DNA of 64,000 bases from Tepidimonas charontis. GTDB lineage: Bacteria; Pseudomonadota; Gammaproteobacteria; Burkholderiales; Burkholderiaceae_C. Shown here in pieces: positions 56,606 through 64,000 of this stretch. The notes beneath the pieces are model-generated. The model was not told the DNA's origin. It made no database searches and saw only the letters and a list, made by a program, of their open reading frames with translations. Both the position numbers and the translations under genes were made by a program. The stretch lies in assembly GCF_007556685.1 (NCBI RefSeq), contig NZ_VJON01000005.1, positions 1 through 64,000 of the forward strand, read 5' to 3'. The stretch's first letter is position 1, and each line of letters begins with the position of its first letter.

Positions 56606-56651
56606 GACGACTTCCTCTGTAATGGGCGAAGATGACGCGCCTAGGCGCGCT

Positions 56652-57323
56652 TCAGCGAATGATGGCGATGCGCGCGTGCAGCCGCTTGACCAACGCCGAC
56701 AGACTGAAACAAATGATGAAATAGACCACGGCGGCGGCCAGATAGGCTTCGATCGGTCGGCCGTAATTTTTGCCCGCCACCTCGAATCCCTTGAGCAGAT
56801 CGTAGGCGCCGATGGCATACACCAGCGAGGTATCCTGAAACAGGATGATGGTCTGGGTCAAAAAGACCGGCAGCATGTTGCGAAACGCCTGCGGCAAAAT
56901 CACATAGCGCATGTTTTGCCCATAGGTCAACCCCAGCGCGTGCCCCGCCATCACCTGCCCGCGGGGAATGGACTGAATGCCGGCGCGCACGATTTCGCTG
57001 AAGTAGGCTGCTTCGAACGCAATGAAGGTGATGATGGCCGACAGCTCCGCCCCGATCGGCCGCCCGATGACGAAAGGCACCAGCAGGAAAAACCACAGGA
57101 TCACCATCACCAGCGGGATGCTGCGCATGCCGTTGACGTAGACGGTGGCCGGCAACGCCAACCACGTGCGCCCCGACAGGCGCATCAGCGCCAGCACCGT
57201 ACCCAACGCCACGCCGCCCACGGTGGCCACCACCGTCAGCATCACGCTGAACTGCAGCCCCTTGAGCACGAAGCCGTTGATGACCTCCCAACTGTAGAAG
57301 GACCAGTCGAATTGCGTCAGCAT
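56652..57323 (-). CDS. gltK: Glutamate/aspartate ABC transporter permease (GltK type)
   Basis: This is a 223-residue HisM-type permease with about five membrane helices. The coupling-helix EAA motif is present ([23 protein letters not shown] region), as is the family N terminus [20 protein letters not shown]. It lies 2 bp after gltJ and 46 bp before gltL, and pairs with GltJ as the membrane channel. Confidence 0.92.
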   Translation of the reverse strand: MLTQFDWSFYSWEVINGFVLKGLQFSVMLTVVATVGGVALGTVLALMRLSGRTWLALPATVYVNGMRSIPLVMVILWFFLLVPFVIGRPIGAELSAIITFIAFEAAYFSEIVRAGIQSIPRGQVMAGHALGLTYGQNMRYVILPQAFRNMLPVFLTQTIILFQDTSLVYAIGAYDLLKGFEVAGKNYGRPIEAYLAAAVVYFIICFSLSALVKRLHARIAIIR

Positions 57324-57325
57324 CG

Positions 57326-58081
57326 TCAGTGCCCTCCCGCGCCGCCGGCGGCGATGAAGCCCGGCACGCGCGCGCGCCGCTCGATCCAGGCCATCAAGCG
57401 GTTGATGGCAAAGGCCGAGACGATATACAACCCCGTGACCGCCAGGTAGATCTCAATGCCGCGCGCAGTCTCCTCCTGCGCCTGCATGGCAAACATCGTC
57501 AGCTCGGCCACCGACACCGCAAACGCCACCGACGAATTCTTGAAAATGTTCATCGTCTCACTCGTCAGCGGTGGGATGATGATGCGAAACGCCATCGGCA
57601 GCAGCACATAGCGGTAGGTCTGGGCCGTGGTCAACCCCAGTGCCAGCGCGGCGTAGCGCTGCCCGCGCGGCAGCGACTGAATGCCGGACTTGACCTGCTC
57701 GGCAATGCGCGCCGAGGTGAACAGCCCCAGCGCAATGACCACCAACACGAAGCCGGGCACCGCTTTGAGCGGCGGCAACAGCGCCGGAATCACGTGGTAC
57801 CAAAGAAAGATCTGCACCAACAGCGGAATGTTGCGAAACAGCTCCACCCAGGCATTGCCAAAACGCACCACCCAGGGGCTGTTGGGCAAGGTGCGCAGGG
57901 TGCCGATGACGCTGCCCACCAGCAGCGCCACCAGCAGCGCCAGCACCGACACCGACACCGTCCAGCCCCAAGCCGACAGCATCCACTCCAGGTAGGTGAT
58001 ATCGCCTTCGGGTCCAAAGCAGCGCGGCTGCACCTCACGCGTGATGGTGTCTTCGCAGAACACCTGCCAATCCCATTGCAT
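57326..58081 (-). CDS. gltJ: Glutamate/aspartate ABC transporter permease (GltJ type)
   Basis: This is a 251-residue permease with the GltJ-like N terminus (MQWDWQVFCEDT) exposing a periplasmic loop before the first core helix, the ELFRNIPLLVQIFLWY block and the EAA loop (ALALGLTTAQTYRYVLLPMAFR region). The ATG at 58079-58081 was chosen over an upstream GTG that lies next to the gltI-gltJ hairpin. Confidence 0.93.
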   Translation of the reverse strand: MQWDWQVFCEDTITREVQPRCFGPEGDITYLEWMLSAWGWTVSVSVLALLVALLVGSVIGTLRTLPNSPWVVRFGNAWVELFRNIPLLVQIFLWYHVIPALLPPLKAVPGFVLVVIALGLFTSARIAEQVKSGIQSLPRGQRYAALALGLTTAQTYRYVLLPMAFRIIIPPLTSETMNIFKNSSVAFAVSVAELTMFAMQAQEETARGIEIYLAVTGLYIVSAFAINRLMAWIERRARVPGFIAAGGAGGH

Positions 58082-58097
58082 CGGAATCGCTCCCGTC

Positions 58098-58134
58098 GAA
58101 AACAAAAGACCCCGGGTGCCCACGCCCCCGGGGT
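58098..58134 (-). terminator. Intercistronic terminator between gltI and gltJ
   Basis: On the minus strand ACCCCGGG (58134-58127) pairs perfectly with CCCGGGGT (58116-58109), followed by CTTTTGTTTT. The element lies in the 75-bp gap between the binding-protein gene and the permease genes. Partial termination here would make the binding protein more abundant than the membrane parts, a common device in ABC importer operons. Confidence 0.8.
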
Positions 58135-58156
58135 TCGGCGGTGTGAAACCCAGGCC

Positions 58157-59059
58157 TTACTTGGCCGCGTAGGCCTCCATCGGCCGGTCGTTCGGATTGG
58201 CGATGGCCGCTTTGAGCGCCTCGCTCATCGGCATGTTCATGCGCACGCCATTGGGCGGGGTGGGCTGCATGAACCACTTGTCGTAGATCTTGGCCAGCTC
58301 ACCGGACTTCATCATCGCGATGATGCTGTCGTCCACCGCCTTCTTGAAGGCCGGGTCGTCCTTGCGGAACATGATGGCGATCGGCTCGACGCTGAGCACT
58401 TCACCGACGATCTTGAAGTCCGCCGGGTTCTTCGAACGCGCGATCAGCCCCGCCAGCAGCGAGCCGTCCATCACGAACGCATCGGCGCGGCCCGACTCCA
58501 ACAGCAGGAAACTGTCCGCGTGGTCCTTGCCATACACTTCCTTGAAATCGACGCCGCCGGCGCGCTCGTGACGGCGCAGCGTCTGCACCGAGGTGGTGCC
58601 GGTGGTGGTGGCCACCGTCTTGCCGTTGAGGTCCTTGATCGAGTTGATGCCCGAGTTGGCCTTGACCGCCATGCGCACCTCTTCGATGAAGGTGGTGACG
58701 GCAAACGCCACGTCACGCTGGCGCGCCTGGTTGTTGGTGGTGGAGCCGCACTCGATATCGACGGTGCCGTTTTGCACCAACGGAATGCGGTTTTGCGAGG
58801 TCACCGGCTGATATTTGATGTCCAGCTTGGCCAGCCCGAGCTGCTTCTGGATGTCGGCCAGCACCCGCTGGCAGATCTCGACGTGGTAGCCCGTGTACTT
58901 GCCATCGCCCAGCGTGTAGGACAGCACGCCCGACGATTCGCGCACCCCCATCGTGACCGAGCCGGTGGACTTGATCTTGGCCAGGGTGTCGTTGGCCTGG
59001 GCATGGACGGCGGTGGCCGCCAGAGCCGTCAGGGCCAGAGCCAGCAGATGCTTTTTCAT
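58157..59059 (-). CDS. gltI: Glutamate/aspartate periplasmic binding protein
   Basis: This is a 300-residue type 2 periplasmic binding protein. It has a signal peptide (HLLALALTALAATAVHA, then QAND), SSGVLSYTLGDGKYTGYHVEIC, the NRIPLVQNGTVDIECGSTTNN block typical of GltI/DEBP, and FVMDGSLLAG. The ATG at 59057-59059 has AAAGGAA upstream. First gene of the transporter operon, with the LysR gene directly upstream on the same strand. Confidence 0.93.
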   Translation of the reverse strand: MKKHLLALALTALAATAVHAQANDTLAKIKSTGSVTMGVRESSGVLSYTLGDGKYTGYHVEICQRVLADIQKQLGLAKLDIKYQPVTSQNRIPLVQNGTVDIECGSTTNNQARQRDVAFAVTTFIEEVRMAVKANSGINSIKDLNGKTVATTTGTTSVQTLRRHERAGGVDFKEVYGKDHADSFLLLESGRADAFVMDGSLLAGLIARSKNPADFKIVGEVLSVEPIAIMFRKDDPAFKKAVDDSIIAMMKSGELAKIYDKWFMQPTPPNGVRMNMPMSEALKAAIANPNDRPMEAYAAK

Positions 59060-59182
59060 GCGAGCATTCCTTTCCGGATGAGAAAACGGTGACGCGAATC
59101 TTACTAGCATCCGACGTGCCAGCGGTAGCGGGTAAACCCAAGGCAGGGGCGTGCCGCGGCCCACGGCGGCTGCCCTCTCGAC

Positions 59183-60106
59183 TCACGCCGGCAGCGCCGC
59201 GTGTAAACGCTGTACGTCGTCCCAAAAACGCTGCGCCACGGGTTTCAAGCGATCACCGCGCGCGCGGTACAGCCGAATGTCGAGCTCCCCCTGCCAACCT
59301 GGGTCCCCACTGGCCAGCACCAGGCGTCCGTCGGCCAGCGCCGGCTGCACGGCGCTGGCGGGCAAAAAGGCCACGCCGTGGCCCTCGATGGCCATGGCCT
59401 TGAGGCTTTCGGCCATGTCCGTCTCGTACACCCGCTCCAGGTGCACGGCACCCCCCCGTTGGCGCAGCACCCACTCCACCACCCGTCCCAGGTAGGCCCC
59501 TGGGGCATAGGCCAGATAGGGCACTGGCGCACGGGCGCTGCCGGGCAGCGCCATCAGCGGCCGGCCCTGCGCATCGGGGCGGCAAAAGGGGGCCAGCACC
59601 TCTCGCCCCAGCGGCAACATGTCGTAGCGCGCCGGATCGAGCTCAATCGGCTGCGAGGGGTGGTGGTATGCCAACAGCAGATCGCAGCCCCCCTCGGTCA
59701 GCCGCAGCACGGCATCGTGCACGTTGAGCGCCACCAGCCGGGTTTTGAGCGGGCCGAGCGCCGCGCGCAGGCGCGACAACCACGCCGGGACAAAGGTGAA
59801 GGCCAGCGTGTGCGGCACGGCAAACTCGATCGTATCCTTGGCCACCGCCGTGTGCTGGCGCAGCAGCGCGCGCGTGGTCTGCAAGGCTTGCAAAATCTCC
59901 AACGCCTGCGCGTACAGGGTTTTGCCGGCCTCGGTCAGGCGCGTCGGGTAGGAAGAGCGATCGACCAGATCGACGCCGGCCCAGGCTTCCAGCGACTGGA
60001 TGCGGCGCGAAAACGCCGGCTGGGTGACATGGCGCAACTGCGCCGCGCGGCTGAAGCTGCGCGTCTGCGCCAGGCTGACGAAATCCTCAAGCCACTTGGT
60101 TTCCAT
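59183..60106 (-). CDS. LysR-family transcriptional regulator
   Basis: This is a 307-residue LysR regulator with an N-terminal winged HTH (METKWLEDFVSLAQTRSFSR ... VTQPAFSRRIQSLE) and a periplasmic-binding-like effector domain. It lies 123 bp upstream of gltI in the same orientation and overlaps the ABC exporter gene by 20 nt at its 5' end. Control of the glutamate/aspartate operon is plausible from position. The effector is unknown. Confidence 0.9.
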   Translation of the reverse strand: METKWLEDFVSLAQTRSFSRAAQLRHVTQPAFSRRIQSLEAWAGVDLVDRSSYPTRLTEAGKTLYAQALEILQALQTTRALLRQHTAVAKDTIEFAVPHTLAFTFVPAWLSRLRAALGPLKTRLVALNVHDAVLRLTEGGCDLLLAYHHPSQPIELDPARYDMLPLGREVLAPFCRPDAQGRPLMALPGSARAPVPYLAYAPGAYLGRVVEWVLRQRGGAVHLERVYETDMAESLKAMAIEGHGVAFLPASAVQPALADGRLVLASGDPGWQGELDIRLYRARGDRLKPVAQRFWDDVQRLHAALPA

Positions 60107-61988
60107 CGTGATCTCCCGCTGCTGCAGCCACGGGCTCGGCGGCAGCGGCGGCGCTGTGCTGCAGCGCCCACAGCTGTGCGTAGCGTCCGCCGGCGGCCAG
60201 CAGCGCAGCGTGGGTGCCGCGTTCGATGACCTGGCCGTGCTCCAACACCACGATCTCATCCGCATCGACGATGGTGGAGAGGCGATGCGCGATCACCAGC
60301 GTGGTGCGGTTGCGTGCCAGCCGCCGCAGCTCGCCCTGGATGGCGCGTTCGCTGACCGAGTCCAGCGCCGACGTGGCCTCGTCCAGGATCAGGATCGGGG
60401 GGTCTTTGAGCAGCGTGCGCGCGATCGCCACCCGCTGCTTCTCGCCGCCGGAGAGTTTCAGGCCCCGCTCACCCACCACGGTCTGCCACCCCTGGGGCAG
60501 GCGCTCGATGAACGCCAGGATGTGCGCCGCGCGCGCGGCTTCGCGCACCGCATCGAAATCGGCCTCTGGCCGGCCGTAGCGAATGTTGTATTCGATGGTG
60601 TCGTTGAAGAGCACCGTATCCTGTGGCACCACCCCGATGGCGCGCCGCAGGCTGTCCAGCGTCAGCGTGCGCACATCCTGCCCATCGATCAGGATGCGCC
60701 CGGCACCGGCGCTGTCTCCGGGCCGGCCCACGTCGTAGAAGCGAAACAGCAGTCGCGCCAGCGTCGATTTGCCCGCCCCCGACGCGCCCACCACCGCCAC
60801 CGTGCGCCCCGCCGGTATCGTGAAGCTGACGCCGCGCAAAATCACGCGCTCGCGCTCATAGGCGAAGTGCACATCCTCGAAGCGCACCTCGGGCGGGCCG
60901 CTCACGCGCAGTGGGCGGGCGTCGGGGGCATCGCGTACCTCCAGTGGCTGCTGCAGCAAATCGAACAACCGCGCCAGGTCGGTCAGGCTCTGGCGAATCT
61001 CGCGGTACAACACCCCCAGAAAGTTCAGTGGCATGGTCAGCTGCAGCAAAAAGGCGTTGACCATCACCAGGTCACCCAGGGTCATCGCGCCGGCCTGCAC
61101 CGCCGCCACCGCATGCCACAGCAGCGCCACCAGCGCCACCGCGATGATGGCCTGCTGCCCGACGTTGAGCAGCGACAGCGACGCCTGGGTGCGCATACGC
61201 GCACGCCGCAGTCGCAGCAGGCTGTCGTCGTAGCGCTGGGCCTCCCAGCCCTCGTTGTTGAAATATTTGACCGTTTCGTAATTGAGCAGGGCGTCGATGG
61301 CGCGCCCGCTGCTGATCGACTCGGCCTCGTTCATCTGGCGCCGAATGCCGGTGCGCCACTGCGTCACCCGCACTGTGAAGGCCACGTACGCCACCAAGGC
61401 CGCTAACGTCACCGCCACATACCAGGCACCAAAGGCCGCCCCCAGCAAGGTCAGCACCAGCAGCACCTCCACCAGCGTGGGCAAGACGCTGTACAGCGAA
61501 TACGACACCAACGACTGCACGGCGCGCGTGCCGCGCTCGATGTCGCGCGTCAGCACCCCCGTTTGGCGCTGCAGGTGAAAGCGCAAGCCCAACCCCATCA
61601 GGTGATCGAACGCCCGGCGCGCAATCGCCCTCGTCACCGACTCGGTCACCGGCAAAAACACCCACTCGCGCAGCTCGGTCAGCGCCGTCGCGCTCAGGCG
61701 CAGAGCGCCATAGGCCAGCACCAGCGCCACTGGCGCGGCCCACCAGGCTGCCGCTGCCGGCGCACCGGGGGTGAGCGCATCGACCAGCACCTTCAACAGC
61801 ACCGGCACCCCCACCGTGGCCAGCTTGGCCGCCACCATCAGCGCCAGTGCGGCCGCCACCCGCAGCCGGTACGGCCAGACGTACGGCAGCAGGGCGCGCA
61901 GCACCGCGGCATCGGAGGTTTGCGGATGCCCCTCGCTCGCCGGCGCCGGCAAGGGCAGGCCACGCGCCAGGGTCGATCGACCACGCAT
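60087..61988 (-). CDS. ATM1/HMT1-type ABC exporter (fused permease-ATPase)
   Basis: This is a 633-residue half-transporter. An N-terminal region of six membrane helices (about residues 35-330), with the ATM1-like INAL-type block (ALLNYETVKYFNNEGWEAQRY), precedes an ATPase domain. The ATPase has Walker A VGASGAGKSTLARLLF, the signature LSGGEKQRVAIARTLL, Walker B ILILDEATSALD and the H-loop AHRLSTI. This branch exports glutathione-type sulfur compounds or metals, or serves Fe-S assembly. The ATG at 61986-61988 has GGAG 9 nt upstream. Confidence 0.92.
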   Translation of the reverse strand: MRGRSTLARGLPLPAPASEGHPQTSDAAVLRALLPYVWPYRLRVAAALALMVAAKLATVGVPVLLKVLVDALTPGAPAAAAWWAAPVALVLAYGALRLSATALTELREWVFLPVTESVTRAIARRAFDHLMGLGLRFHLQRQTGVLTRDIERGTRAVQSLVSYSLYSVLPTLVEVLLVLTLLGAAFGAWYVAVTLAALVAYVAFTVRVTQWRTGIRRQMNEAESISSGRAIDALLNYETVKYFNNEGWEAQRYDDSLLRLRRARMRTQASLSLLNVGQQAIIAVALVALLWHAVAAVQAGAMTLGDLVMVNAFLLQLTMPLNFLGVLYREIRQSLTDLARLFDLLQQPLEVRDAPDARPLRVSGPPEVRFEDVHFAYERERVILRGVSFTIPAGRTVAVVGASGAGKSTLARLLFRFYDVGRPGDSAGAGRILIDGQDVRTLTLDSLRRAIGVVPQDTVLFNDTIEYNIRYGRPEADFDAVREAARAAHILAFIERLPQGWQTVVGERGLKLSGGEKQRVAIARTLLKDPPILILDEATSALDSVSERAIQGELRRLARNRTTLVIAHRLSTIVDADEIVVLEHGQVIERGTHAALLAAGGRYAQLWALQHSAAAAAEPVAAAAGDHDGNQVA

Positions 61989-62005
61989 GAACGACAATCT
62001 CCGCT

Positions 62006-62485
62006 ATGGAATCGATGAAGCCAACAGACCCGATCGTACCCGCAAGCCCTGCTGCCCTGCCCACCGACAAAGAACTGGTGCTGCGCGTCATCCCGATGCC
62101 GGCCGACGTCAACGCCAACGGCGACATCTTTGGCGGCTGGGTGATGGCGCAGGTGGATCTGGCCGGATCGGTGATTCCGGCCCGCTATATGGGCGGGCGG
62201 TTCGCCACCGTCGCCGTCAATCAGTTTTTGTTCAAACAGCCGGTGAAGGTGGGCGACTTGCTGAGCTTTTACAGCACCTTGGTGCGCATCGGCCACACGT
62301 CGATCACGGTGCGGGTGGAGGTGTGGGCCGAACGCCAGCGCCCGCACTACCAATGCGTCAAGGTCACCGAGGCGACGCTGACCTATGTGGCCATCGACGA
62401 GCACGGCAAACCACGGCCGGTGCCACGCCCCGCCAGCGCATCTGCGCACCCCGCAAGCAATCAACCCACGGCTGCGCAGGACTGA
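62006..62485 (+). CDS. Acyl-CoA thioesterase (YciA type)
   Basis: This is a 159-residue hotdog-fold thioesterase. The block ADVNANGDIFGGWVMAQVD contains the catalytic Asp and central helix, and AVNQFLFKQPVKVGDLLSF follows. It hydrolyses acyl-CoA to free acid and CoA. It starts 17 bp from the divergent ABC exporter start. The C-terminal 25 residues are Pro/Ala-rich and probably disordered. Confidence 0.92.
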   Translation: MESMKPTDPIVPASPAALPTDKELVLRVIPMPADVNANGDIFGGWVMAQVDLAGSVIPARYMGGRFATVAVNQFLFKQPVKVGDLLSFYSTLVRIGHTSITVRVEVWAERQRPHYQCVKVTEATLTYVAIDEHGKPRPVPRPASASAHPASNQPTAAQD

Positions 62486-62850
62486 GCCAAGCGGGCTTGC
62501 CTGCGACCGGCGGGCAAGGGCCGCATGACCGCCCACCCGCCGCGGACGACTGCCACAGGCTCGTGATCTCGGCAAAAAAAACCGGCCGCTGGGGCCGGTC
62601 AAGTCCATCAGGACGTCGTTGGGGTCAAGGTGCCGCACACCCACCCACGCCGGCTCATCCTTTGACCGGGCGCGACCGCCCCCCGGCGCCACGCCGAGGG
62701 GCTGCGCACCGCCTCCCTGCCTTGTTTGTTGTACGGACAACGGCCAAGCCTTGGACCCAGGTTGCCCTGGTCGATGTGACAGCTTGATCAGATTATCGAG
62801 GGAAAAAGCGCCCCCCCGACCTCCCCTGTTTGGGGGAGGCTGGCCGGACA
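62486..62850. other. Intergenic region thioesterase / ampG
   Basis: No gene is supported in these 365 bases. Two hairpins oriented as minus-strand terminators for ampG lie here: CCTCCCC/GGGGAGG at 62820-62839 directly below the ampG stop, and a strong GGCCGG stem with a T run at 62574-62599. The sequence between them shows no conserved frame or tRNA. Confidence 0.55.
62574..62599 (-). terminator. Rho-independent terminator
   Basis: On the minus strand ACCGGCC (62599-62593) and GGCCGGT (62587-62581) form a 7-bp GC stem followed by a run of seven T (62580-62574). It faces the ampG transcript and lies about 250 bp past its stop; it could also block antisense reading into the thioesterase gene. 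Confidence 0.75.
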
Positions 62851-64000
62851 TCATCCGCGTGCCGGCGCTTGCGTGGGCAGCCGCCGCCCGGCCCAGGTCA
62901 CCAATCCCAACACCGGCAGTCCCAACAACGTCGTCAACACGAAAAAGCCCGGGTAGCCCAAGGCATCCACCAGCGTGCCGGCGTAACCGCCCAAGGTCTT
63001 GGGCAGCAGCGTCATCAGCGAACTGAAAATGGCGTACTGCACCGCCGTAAAGCGCACCTGCGTCAAACTGGACAGAAAAGCCACGAAGGCGGCACTGGCA
63101 AAGCCGGCGGCCAGGTTGTCGGCTGCAACGACCGCGTACAGAAGAAAGCGCTGTGGTCCAGCCAGGGCCAAGCCGATGAAGGCCAGATTGGTCAGTGCCG
63201 ACAGCAGCGCCCCCCACCACAGAGCGCGCAGCACGCCCAAGCCGCCCGCCAGCAGCCCCCCCAAAAAGCCACCCGCAATGCTGACGACGACCCCAAAGGT
63301 CTTCACCGCGGCGGCGATATCCGGCTTGGAAAACCCCACATCCTGATAAAAGACGTTGCTGATGACGCCGAGCACGATGTCGGACATCCGATACAACCCC
63401 ACGATGGCCAGCAGCAGCACCGCGTCGGCCCAGCCGTGGCGCACGAAAAACGCCCGCACCGGCTCCACCCAGGTGGCGCGCACCGCCGCCGGCGGCGCCA
63501 CCCCCAGGCGCACCAGCGTCAACCCCGTCAGCGCGGCGCCGGCCAGCGCCACCGCCAGCCGCGCCGCCTCCCACAGAAAAGCACCCAACGGCCCCCACGA
63601 CACGGGGCCCCAGGCCACCCCCCAGCCCCAAAACAGCGCCACGAACGCCACTACCGCCGCCACAAATACCGCCAGCAGGCGCGCGTGCTGGACGGCTGGG
63701 CGCGGTGCCACGTCGGCGTCCACCGGCGGCTCGGGCACCAGCAGTGTGGTCAGCACCCCTACCCCCATGGCCAGTGCGGCGCAGGCGTAGGCCGCCGCCC
63801 AGGCGCCATACACGTACTGGCCTTTGGCCGAGCCCCAGGCCGCGGCCAGATACAGCACCCCGGCGCCCGCCACCACCATGCCCATCCGATAGCCGGCGAT
63901 GTAGGCCGACGACAACACGCCCTGGCGGCGTGCGCTGGCGATTTCGATGCGGTAAGCGTCGATCACGATGTCTTGCGTGGCCGACATGAAGCCCAATAGC
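62851..64000 (-). CDS. ampG: AmpG-family muropeptide permease, 5' end outside window
   Basis: This major-facilitator protein of the AmpG family imports anhydro-muropeptides for cell-wall recycling. The gene runs off the right edge, so the N terminus (about the first 100 or more residues) is missing. The visible 380 residues start in the AmpG signature SATQDIVIDAYRIE and contain about nine or ten membrane helices, with YRMSDIVLGVISNVFY and AVQYAIFSSLMTLLPK. It is consistent with the other cell-wall genes in the window but is not linked to them in an operon. Confidence 0.88.
   Translation of the reverse strand, partial: LLGFMSATQDIVIDAYRIEIASARRQGVLSSAYIAGYRMGMVVAGAGVLYLAAAWGSAKGQYVYGAWAAAYACAALAMGVGVLTTLLVPEPPVDADVAPRPAVQHARLLAVFVAAVVAFVALFWGWGVAWGPVSWGPLGAFLWEAARLAVALAGAALTGLTLVRLGVAPPAAVRATWVEPVRAFFVRHGWADAVLLLAIVGLYRMSDIVLGVISNVFYQDVGFSKPDIAAAVKTFGVVVSIAGGFLGGLLAGGLGVLRALWWGALLSALTNLAFIGLALAGPQRFLLYAVVAADNLAAGFASAAFVAFLSSLTQVRFTAVQYAIFSSLMTLLPKTLGGYAGTLVDALGYPGFFVLTTLLGLPVLGLVTWAGRRLPTQAPARG

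Noticed and set aside
1-64000. CRISPR arrays, tRNA and rRNA genes, prophage or integrative-element boundaries
   Set aside because: No evenly spaced direct repeats with unique spacers, no cloverleaf or rRNA sequence, no phage genes or attachment-site duplications were seen.

Overview
The window is GC-rich, gene-dense chromosomal DNA of a Gram-negative bacterium. The gene content and order point to a betaproteobacterium of the order Burkholderiales, probably Comamonadaceae or a close relative. The reasons are the full dcw cluster ending in lpxC, the hslUV - STAS protein - dksA - cobW neighbourhood, the dapF - DUF484 - xerC run, and a DksA of the cysteine-poor type. The sulfur genes near 52.4-55.8 kb would suit a thiosulfate-using genus. 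Genus is inference only; there is no rRNA gene in the window.

Layout. 1-0.26 kb: 3' end of an IS200/IS605-type tnpB with its right-end hairpin. 0.3-3.8 kb: a small unknown gene, aroG behind a Phe/Tyr/Trp-rich attenuator leader, and tldD. 3.9-7.2 kb: rodA, divergent from a YqiA-type esterase and radA. 7.3-9.9 kb: a chemoreceptor whose promoter carries a perfect palindrome, and a queuosine-precursor transporter (yhhQ) behind a likely preQ1-I riboswitch. 9.9-14.3 kb: an RNB-family ribonuclease, a TonB-like protein, mtgA and ruvC.

14.3-33.0 kb: the division and cell-wall (dcw) cluster, all on the minus strand and read from high to low coordinates: mraZ, rsmH, ftsL, ftsI, murE, murF, mraY, murD, ftsW, murG, murC, ddlB, ftsQ, ftsA, ftsZ, lpxC and a 57-residue membrane protein. 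Most junctions are 4-nt overlaps. Upstream of mraZ lie four MraZ-box-like repeats with an exact 10-bp period. 33.2-46.6 kb: hslU/hslV, an STAS-domain protein, dksA, a CobW-type GTPase, rlmI, a DsrE-like protein, xerC, a DUF484 protein, dapF, an OmpA-like lipoprotein, a Nudix/metallo-beta-lactamase fusion and a small cytochrome c. 46.6-52.2 kb: the RNase P RNA gene, an FAD-dependent oxidoreductase, htpX, an EEP-family hydrolase and pyrC.

52.3-55.8 kb is the most unusual region and the best candidate for an undescribed system. A same-strand cassette encodes two half-size YeeE/YedE (thiosulfate-type) permeases, an 80-residue exported peptide with four NPCAP repeats, a His-rich protein of unknown function (DUF6969-like) and an exported two-domain rhodanese. 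55.9-60.1 kb: a glutamate/aspartate ABC transporter (gltIJKL) with a hairpin terminator between gltI and gltJ, plus a LysR regulator. 60.1-64 kb: an ATM1-type ABC exporter, an acyl-CoA thioesterase and a 5'-truncated ampG.

Besides the protein genes, the sequence supports one structural RNA (rnpB), two leader-RNA control devices (aroG attenuator, preQ1 riboswitch), one autoregulatory operator array (MraZ) and several terminators. No tRNA, rRNA or CRISPR array was seen.
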